Shown here in pieces: positions 56,330 to 64,000 of a stretch of 64,000 nt of DNA (position 1 is its first letter; the number at the start of each line of letters is the position of its first letter). The notes under the pieces were generated by a model. The model saw nothing but the letters and a program-made list of their open reading frames with translations, ran no database searches and was not told the origin of the DNA. Origin of the DNA: Heliocidaris tuberculata (lineage: Eukaryota > Echinodermata > Echinoidea > Camarodonta > Echinometridae); contig CM046850.1 in NCBI GenBank assembly GCA_025618425.1, forward strand, positions 7,430,249 to 7,494,248, given 5' to 3'. The position numbers and the translations under genes were made by a program.

Positions 56330-57480
56330 TTAATTGCTAATGGGCAAATGAAGATTAACAGGATTAAAATAAATTTGGAGCATTACGTCTAGGCATTTTG
56401 ACGGATCACTCAGTAACGACAGATTGAACCGAACGATATAAAACTTCAAACCCTCAATATTAATTTTACGATCGTGGTGTAAGCTCGTTTGATGTGGATG
56501 AGAAAATGTCACATTACAATACTGCTAATCAACAAATTAAGATTGATTAACGTATACAAAATTAGGGGTTGTATTTTGGCACTTATCAGATAATCTGTAA
56601 CCCAGCAGAAATGACAGGTTCGTGCACCTAAATTTAAATCCTGGATGATAGATTTGCAAGCCCTTTATATTTTATTTCACGGTCGTAGTTTATGGGCATG
56701 AATGGGGAGATGTCATTAATTAGTATAAAACAAAATCAGGGGAATAATATTTTGGCATTTTGTCAGATCACATTAGTAGCAAGAGAGTGACTCGTCGAAC
56801 AACAGATTTCCAATCCCCTTCCCCCAAGCATGGACGAAACGTTTGGAGGTGAACAGGGAAATGTAATTGGTTTAAAACAAAATTAGAGGACATAATTTGG
56901 GGGCATTCTGAAGGATCATCTAATAAGTATTGGCAGCCAAAGATTGAGTCTTTGGACCAGTTATACACGAAAGATATAGATATCTAACCCCCTTATCTGT
57001 TCAGAATGTAATTTCTAATCCAAAAATTGAAGATCAGGAAGATTAAGTTGATAAATGTTCTAAAACAAAATCCGCGAAATTTGGCATTTTGACGGTTCAT
57101 CTATTAGCATCAATTCGTTGAAGGATTCATTGTTAATCCCCTTATCTTCATTCCTGAATCATGGTCAGATCCTGTGAAAAGATGAAAAATGAAATAGATT
57201 TACTAATCCATAAATGAAGATTAATTGGTCTAAAACAAAACCATAAGTTTGGCATTTTGACCGATCATCAATCAGCATCTAAAGATTGACTCTTTGGAAC
57301 GATAGATTTATAACCCCTTTATCGTTAATCTCTAATCCTGGTCAAATCGTGTTAAGGTAAATAGTAAAATAAAACTTCAAATCCATAAATGGAGATTAAT
57401 TTAAACTTATGCGCTATAATTCTGGCATTTTGACGGATCATCCATCGGCAGCGAAAGATTGACTCGTTCCAGGACTTGCA
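56330..57480 (+). repeat. Old tandem array 1, about seven units of 150-190 bp
   Basis: Each unit contains GGCATTTTGACGGATCATC, a gattgactcgtt block, a run like aacgatagatttataacccc, then ggtcaaatcgtg, and attaattggtctaaaacaaaa before the next unit (shown as short pieces). The GGCATTTTG word falls at about 56391, 56578, 56754, 56902, 57083, 57251 and 57423. Units are strongly diverged, so the array is old. Confidence 0.8.
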
Positions 57481-57559
57481 TGAACGAGAAACGGTGAGTA
57501 AGCAATGTGGGTTTAAGCCATCCGAGATTAACCTTGACGTGTTTGGATCTCAGTCTCTG

Positions 57560-58215
57560 TTCTATCAATATTTGAGTCACCTACGTCAAAACATGGCACA
57601 CAGATGAACGTACATGTTGCATTTTACGATTCCTGAACATGATTCCTTTAGCAATCCTTCGCTAAAGAATAATTTGATCGATTCTTTACGTTGCTCTCCT
57701 TCCCTTGTTTCAGATTTTCATTTCTTTGTCAATATTATTATTTGAGTCACCTATCCGAGTCGGATCTCTATATCAAAACGTGGCACACAATCATATTGTG
57801 CAGGCATATGTTCTTCATCATTGCAGTTTGCGATTCCAAAACATAATCCTTGAGCAATACTTCATAAAAAATACTTTGCTCTCATTCCCTTGTTTCAGAT
57901 TATAATTATTTTCTTTTTTTCATATCAATATTTCAGTCACCTATATGTATCAGATCCTTACTTCAAAACAAGGTACAGATGTGGGCACATGTTCTTCATA
58001 TACCTACCCAATTTACGATTCCTAAACATAATTCTTTAGCAATAAATATTCTTCACAAAATAATACTTTGAACAGTATTTCACTTTGCTCTTATTCCATA
58101 GTTTCAGCTTATCATTTCTAGTTTGTACACATCAATATTTGAGTCACCTTTGGGTCGTTACTTTACGTCAAAACATGGTGCAAATGATAGTGTTCTTAAA
58201 GGTTTTAGTTAACGA
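57560..58215 (+). repeat. Old tandem array 2, about four units of 170-207 bp
   Basis: Units begin atcaatatttgagtcacct, continue with tcaaaacatggcaca, tgttcttcat, tacgattcctaaacataat, ctttagcaat and ctttgctctcattcccttg, and end gtttcagattatcattt. The TTTGAGTCAC word falls at about 57571, 57741, 57931 and 58138. It directly follows array 1 but shares no obvious sequence with it. Confidence 0.8.
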
Positions 58216-60010
58216 TTCCTTGTGAAGCGAATTAAGGAGCAAATGTCCTTTAGCAATTCTTATACTTGTTTTCTTCCATTTCTTTCTTCCATTATTGTTT
58301 TCCTAGTGTCCCTACTTAATTCCTTCTTCTCGATCTAAGTTTCCAATTTAATTCTATTTCCCAGTTTGGAACTTAACATGTTAGGTATCTCCTGAAAAGT
58401 AGGCCTGATTGATGTAAACTTTATCAATGTTAACAGAAAAGAAAATCTAAATATATACAGATGATTATATTTTTTTATGTATATTTGAATAATATTAATT
58501 TTCATCTTGAGCAATATTTAAATAGTTTTGTATCATTGTGAGGGATGGATGATTGCGTGTTTCACTTTATAACGAAACTAATGTTATTTCCACAGTAAAA
58601 AGTTCGAAATAGAGCATTTTATTTGACTATTCGTTCAAAGATACATTATCGCATTATCCCTGTCATCACTTTCTTGAAGACTTCTCTTTCACAAATTGTG
58701 ACGTAACAGTTTGTTATTGATCTGTTTACACTGGTTTTAAGTAAGAGTGCGATGACTTGGCTGAGCATGAATCTCAATCTAAGCCGTGGAAATGAGCCAA
58801 CTAAGGCGTTGAGCTCCATGTACCTTGATAAGATTTAGGACGCGTAATCTAAATCACTCCCACGGGCGTACGGGGCAAGGTGCTGGGGTTGAGAGAATAG
58901 GCGTAGCCAGGGGCACTATTGGGCCATGCCCTCCCCTCCCCTGTTAATCCGCTAAGAAAAAATCCTTTCACGGAGCTCAGGGTACGCCTACCCCAGATCT
59001 TTGGAGATCACCCCCCCCCCCCGTTATGCCAATGGGTGAGAGGGATGCACACCCCCCCCCCCCCCATTACCAAGTATTTTGAGACACTGGCTACCATCAC
59101 CTCATTGTTCAACATGTTCAAACAGCGAGGAGGTATCGTTGTAATGAAAAATAAATTCATAAACATTCTTGGTTTTACAAAGTGATATTTTCGTTGAAAA
59201 GCTGTCAAGGGATACATAATGCCTCAGATCAACAATATATCACAATTTCACTAGTTCGCTTTGCTCGTTTGCTTTGCTCGCTGACTACATTTTACGTCAT
59301 CAAATCATTGAAGACAGCAACTTTATTAATAATGCATTTATCAGTAAGAGAGCTATATCTTATAGAGTAAGCGTCAGTCAATGACTGAAAAGTTTATTTT
59401 CAGTCTGAAGAAGGCCCCTTCCCTCCGCCGGCGAAGCTGTGCCGCACGCCCACGAATACTCCTTCAACTCCACGCTAATCTTTTCTCGACATATTTTTCG
59501 ACATAATGTCGAAAGTTTAAGCCTTGCAGGTGTGGTGACATAATCATTTTAATTTCACACCTGTGAAATGTCTTGTGAATGCAAATATTAGCAACTCAGT
59601 GCTAAGAAATTACGAGTATATCGGCATCAAAGGCTGAAAGCAGGAGAGCACAAGCCTGAAAATTCTCTGACTTTTAAGAAACAAATAGTCATCAGATTTT
59701 GTTGCTGTTTCTTTAATAGCCTAAATTTTCTAACAATAACAAAAACATAAAAAAGCATAGGAGGAAAGGTAATCATGCCTTCAGGTGTCTTTGAAGTTCC
59801 AGAATATGGACAATTTTAGAATAAACTATAAGATAAACCCAAATCCTTATTTGTAGCGGATAGCGGAGGGGGCGAGGTGGGAGGGGAGTTGGGTAAATAC
59901 AGCAAGGGAAGAAGTACACCCCGGGTCCAAGATAAGGGGATAGGCAAGAAGCAGAGTAAGGTAAAAAAAATAATAATAATAATAATAATAATAATGATAT
60001 AGAGGACACT
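58216..60010. other. Gene-free stretch
   Basis: AT-rich with no gene seen. A TE-like segment begins at aataggcgtagccagggg (58895) and includes poly-C runs near 59009 and 59050. Another TE-like end with ccgccggcg occurs near 59430. An (AAT)n tract lies at 59968-59996. Confidence 0.4.
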
Positions 60011-60013
60011 CAC

Positions 60014-60105
60014 GACTGAGACAAGGCAGCATGAACATGACGAACAAACCACAGAAGCCAACGAAGTCTCCTCCAATGTCCCTGCTCCTATTTATTCTTG
60101 CTTGT
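60014..60105 (-). CDS. Possible isolated exon encoding a hydrophobic segment
   Basis: A 92-nt minus-strand interval has an acceptor (gttaacag) and a strong donor (GTGAGTG) and is open throughout. It encodes QARINRSRDIGGDFVGF followed by CGLFVMFMLPCLS, a basic stretch and then a membrane-like helix. That could be one exon of a transporter or other membrane protein. I found no partner exons, so it may be chance. Confidence 0.25.
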
Positions 60106-60149
60106 CTGTTAACCATCAGGCAATGCGTGGGCAAAACGTCAGTCTTAGT

Positions 60150-60432
60150 CAGGGTCGGATCCAGGATTTGGTAGAATGGGGGCACCATCCTTAAAAAATT
60201 CCAACAAGCAAAACAAAAACTGGGGGTTTCACATTTTTAGTTGCATATTTACTCAAAATAAATCATCTGACAATCAGGAAAAAAAAATTATCATATTTTC
60301 AGGTGCATTTTTGCTCTAACATTTGAAAGAGGGCACAAAAACACAATTAGGATAGTAGGTAAGGTACTTAAGATAAGCACGGTTGGGGGTTTAAAGGGCA
60401 CGGGCCATTTGCCCCCCTAAATCCGCTAGTAG
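60150..60432. mobile_element. GGCGGATCCA-type element
   Basis: Left end AGGGTCGGATCCAGGA and right end (complement) CTACTAGCGGATTTAGGGG are loosely inverted and resemble the ends at 31813-32175. G-run and C-run lie just inside the ends. No coding capacity. Confidence 0.5.
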
Positions 60433-60954
60433 TCACGGTAAATCTTAACTGATGTCATACAGGGGCGTCACAATAGACCATTTTAATGAGGTGGGTAATT
60501 TTACGAAAATTTAGCCCCCTCTAACCAAAGAAAATAAAGGAAGTAGTCATTCTTTGTTCTTCGTTTTTACAGACATAGGTTGAAAAATTGAAATACTGAT
60601 TGGGGGTTACACCAACCTACCCACTCTTCTCTTTCGAGCAACGCCTCTGACGTCATCCTTACCTGGGAATGATTAATACGTGATGACGCTCAGGGAATGT
60701 GGATTCCCTAATTTTAGACGAACTTGACAAAGAAATGTTGAGAGGGGGAAAGAAGCGATGAAGAACAATGAAAAACATGAAGACGGTGTTTCATCTCATG
60801 TAGCAAGGTCATTTTGTGCGTATTGTAGATCGAGAACACAGACAATGATTCACAACTACAATGGACCCTTTCAGAATATCGCTTTCCCTTTATAATGTTC
60901 GAATTAATAAATGAAGATTAGGACTGCAAATTTGCAAATTTTACTGTTGTAAAA

Positions 60955-61080
<126 letters not shown>

Positions 61081-61264
61081 TGTTAATAATGATGATAATA
61101 ATGATAATGATTATATAATATAAACTGGCATTGAATGATATACCAACCTATATTGCCCGATCTGTCAATCCAATATTGTCCAAGCTGAAAATAGATGGGG
61201 AAAATGGGAACGATTTATAAATTATTCTCTTAAGTCAAACGACATCACAGACTATCAAACAAAA

Positions 61265-61330
61265 AAATGACTCGAACCCCGTACCTTGTGATCCGTAGTC
61301 CGATGACTGATCCACAACACCTCTACATAT
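61265..61330 (-). repeat. tRNA-like SINE head
   Basis: On the minus strand GTGTTGTGGATCAGTC (decayed A box) and GGGTTCGAGTC (B box) flank ggatcacaaggtac, the same internal word as in the pair at 21345 and 21730, so these three belong to one SINE family. Confidence 0.6.
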
Positions 61331-61617
61331 GGTACCTAGCTATTTCATCATCGTGATCATCATGAATATCAAATGTTTGGAAATAAATGTCGATACGACA
61401 GCTCAATTAACTGCTTTAAAGCCCAACTGAAATTTTGGAAAGCAGCTAAAACTTTTTGTAAAATTTCTTTGATTATTTGTCGATTTTTTTTGTTGATAAC
61501 ATATTTAACTAGTTTCATTCAATTTTTTTTTTTCGCAACATAACTTAAGATTATCTTTTATCCGTTTAAATTCTCGTTCTGGAGCGCTTATCGTCTCTAT
61601 GTGAAGTTACCTAGAAC

Positions 61618-61764
61618 ATGATTACTAATCAAGAGATGGTTTTTACTTCAAGGCGTCGGAGTGGCGCTAAGCATCATCTAACAATTATAGACGATAATGG
61701 GGATTCAAAGAGAAAAACCGTGAAGAATGTAGCAGATTTTTTAGAAAAATTGAACTTGAAATGA
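61618..61764 (+). CDS. Possible 48-residue small ORF
   Basis: The frame MITNQEMVFTSRRRSGAKHH continues to LTIIDDNGDS and VKNVADFLEKLNLK. It looks more protein-like than its surroundings: mixed composition, an alternating strand-like piece and an amphipathic C-terminal helix. There is no homology I can name and no clear splice sites. It may be a fragment of a transposon protein. Confidence 0.25.
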   Translation: MITNQEMVFTSRRRSGAKHHLTIIDDNGDSKRKTVKNVADFLEKLNLK

Positions 61765-63682
61765 AGGTTGTGGAAATTTTGTAATGGAATTTATAAAAGT
61801 ACTTGTACTGTTTTCAAAGGAATAATTGTAATCGGTAAGTGTGGTTTTAGACAATTTTGAAATAGTAAAGTATTTTCCCTGATTTTGACAGCAATCATGG
61901 GATTTTTTTTCAAAGAAGAAAAGACGACTGTGAGGACGATGTAAAGGAAAATTACAAACATTTTGACTGTTTGGCAAAAAGTAATATTTTAACCAACAGG
62001 TACTTCTAAACTTTGAATAATATACTAAAATTAGTCCAAAATTAATAGTGATTGAAACCAAGATTACAATGGATGACGATCATGGTATAATATTTCATTT
62101 TATTTATGCTGATATCTTTGAGTTCAAAGTTATTCCTTCTGCGATCATGGCGATAGGACAGTTATGACTAGAACTACATCATTCTTATTGAAAATCAGGT
62201 TAATGCGTTTTAAATTTTCAGATTGTCGAACATTGTTTGTATCAAAAGGAACGATAAAAAACTAACGATGATTTAAAAATTGGTGTCATGAAATATTATC
62301 TGTGATACATATTCATGAATTTGTGGCACTTTCAGGGTTAATTTAACCTTTTCTAAACGTTGTCAAATGTTCTCAAATTTTCAGGTATATTCCTCTCTTA
62401 TATTCTAAGCCAAATTCATAAACTATTCAACTACAGTAAGTCAAAATGTTAGATAGTGTATAAGACCATAGCAACTGGTGACGGCATGTCCACTGCAAAA
62501 GAAAGAAAGAAAAAAAGATTTAAAGTCGCCATACTGTCGCGGCATCTGTCAGTAGATAGTTAAGCGCAAAATGATAATCGCAAAAAATCTTCGCCTACAT
62601 ACCCATTGAGAAAGATTCCTTTAAACAATGAAATGTTCAGCAATAATTTCCATCCATCAACACTTTCAAAATATTGTAGAATTGAAACAATTATTGTTGA
62701 CAGATTCTTTAATATAATATTTTTATTTGTGCACTCCATCGGCAAACAACAATATCTATCCTTCATCAGTATCAAATACAAGAGATGGGGCGGAAAGGAA
62801 GCAATTATTTATATTAGTCAAATGAATATCCGGTAAAATTCTGCCATGAAGCACTCTAAACTCTAAAATTTTGATCAGAATTCACTCATGAAATATGAAA
62901 CAAAAGTGGCTTGTAAATCAATGCGCCATATTTCTGTGAAAATTTGTTTCAATCTTTCAATCAATCTTTTGTCGTAATGAATATGGAAATGGTGTACTAA
63001 TTTTTTAAAAAATCTAGCTTTTTTGAATATTTTCTTTACGTATTGAATCACAGTCATTTTTTAGATAAATTACCAAGTCACCTACCCCATAAAACTTATT
63101 AATACTTTTAAACTAACTAAACTTGGATATCTAATGCCGAAGAGATTTAAACCACAGTAAATCCCCTGGTGAGGTGTAAGTGTGGTTCAGTTAACCCAGA
63201 TTTAAGTTTAGTAAAGGGTTAAGTTCAACCAGCTATCATTATACGGGCCTATGTTTCGACCTTTTGGAAAAAAAAACCCCTCCTTTCTCAAATCTTCAAG
63301 AAACATTGCCCAAGCTTGGGATGATGCAGTAATTCAAGGGAATGACTTGCACAATGAAGGTTTCCTCTCCAGCAACTTATCAAGGAAACCATCAAATGGT
63401 CGCTCAACATTTCCCCTAACTGACGTCTCATTTCTCTGGACCCTCGGGAATCCTCCAAAATAATTTTAGAGAGGAAATCGGCAAGGAATTCTTATGCCAA
63501 ATCGCCATGAAATTTGGCAAAATATTTGGACAACATTCCGGTTGATGTATTTCTCGACAGAACGGTATGAGCATGATGAGTAAGGCCGACCATTGGGGGA
63601 TGCACTGCGATTGGAACCTCATCAGGATGTGCTTCATATAGACCGAGTGTCCTCTGGAGAAAACGACGGTCTTTATTTATAG
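61765..63682. other. Gene-free right end of the window
   Basis: AT-rich sequence without recognisable exons, repeats or motifs. The longest frames (such as 63251-63463) have no protein-like features that I can defend. Confidence 0.4.
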
Positions 63683-63740
63683 AAACTGCTTCGAGTTGGA
63701 ATAACTTGTTCAAACTGCTTCGAGTTGGAATAACTTGTTC
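63683..63740 (+). repeat. Exact 29-bp tandem duplication
   Basis: aaactgcttcgagttgg plus aataacttgttc is present twice with no differences (63683-63711 and 63712-63740). It is recent or an assembly slip. Confidence 0.95.
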
Positions 63741-64000
63741 GTGACTTCGGACAATTTTCGATCTATTACCATTTAGTTTTCAAGTGGTTGTTTTCATTGG
63801 CAGAGCCTATTTGGAATTGTATGCAAGAGAGGAAAGAAGGTCAAGATATTACAGGATGTTCAAGATTATGAGTTAAGATCAATGATTAAAAAAACACTGT
63901 ACACTGTTATTTTTTTCTAATGAGCAAACAATTTTTTGCGCAATATTAAGGTAATTCCGAACAAGTTCTGAGCTATGCTAAACTCGAATACTTTTTTGAT

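Overview
This is eukaryotic DNA: AT-rich, intron-bearing and full of transposon debris. I take it to be from a marine invertebrate, most likely an echinoderm of sea-urchin type. The reasons are a dense mix of TTAA-flanked MITEs, tRNA-derived SINEs, CR1/L2-like LINE tails ending in (ATT)n, elements with CAGGGCCCCG ends, and many poly-C/poly-G runs. Species cannot be fixed from the window alone.

Three protein genes can be supported. (1) On the minus strand at 3142-11204 lies a six-exon NUFIP1 orthologue (snoRNP assembly factor) whose splice phases all join; its C-terminus may continue past the last readable exon. (2) On the plus strand at 13941-23459 lies an eight-exon homocysteine S-methyltransferase of about 310 residues with all three zinc cysteines; its introns hold most of the best-preserved transposons. 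These two genes diverge from a 2.7-kb intergenic region. (3) At 43536-44711 is an intronless gene for a 391-residue, mostly disordered protein that I do not recognise. It has a good TATA box, a PP1-docking-like KVRF motif, an NPxY motif, proline-rich SH3-type ligands and three copies of a K-[IV]-x-x-F-E motif. This is the best candidate for something undescribed.

Layout: 0-3 kb, no gene, SINE debris; 3-11 kb, NUFIP1 with an 800-bp spacer-free palindrome and a hAT-like element in its introns; 11-14 kb, intergenic, G/C-run minisatellite; 14-23.5 kb, methyltransferase; 23.5-32.5 kb, transposon field including a 1.5-kb TTAA element that carries a frameshifted THAP domain (Kolobok/T2-like); 32.5-43 kb, repeats, a LINE reverse transcriptase relic and a pair of 280-bp inverted repeats 5 kb apart; 43.4-44.7 kb, the orphan gene; 45-64 kb, gene-poor sequence with a 28-bp minisatellite, two adjacent old tandem arrays (56.3-58.2 kb), one possible orphan exon and one possible small ORF.

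The three genes show no sign of working together; they are ordinary neighbours in a metazoan chromosome. Interest lies in the orphan protein, the exon-scale rearrangements inside the methyltransferase gene, and the structure of the repeats.
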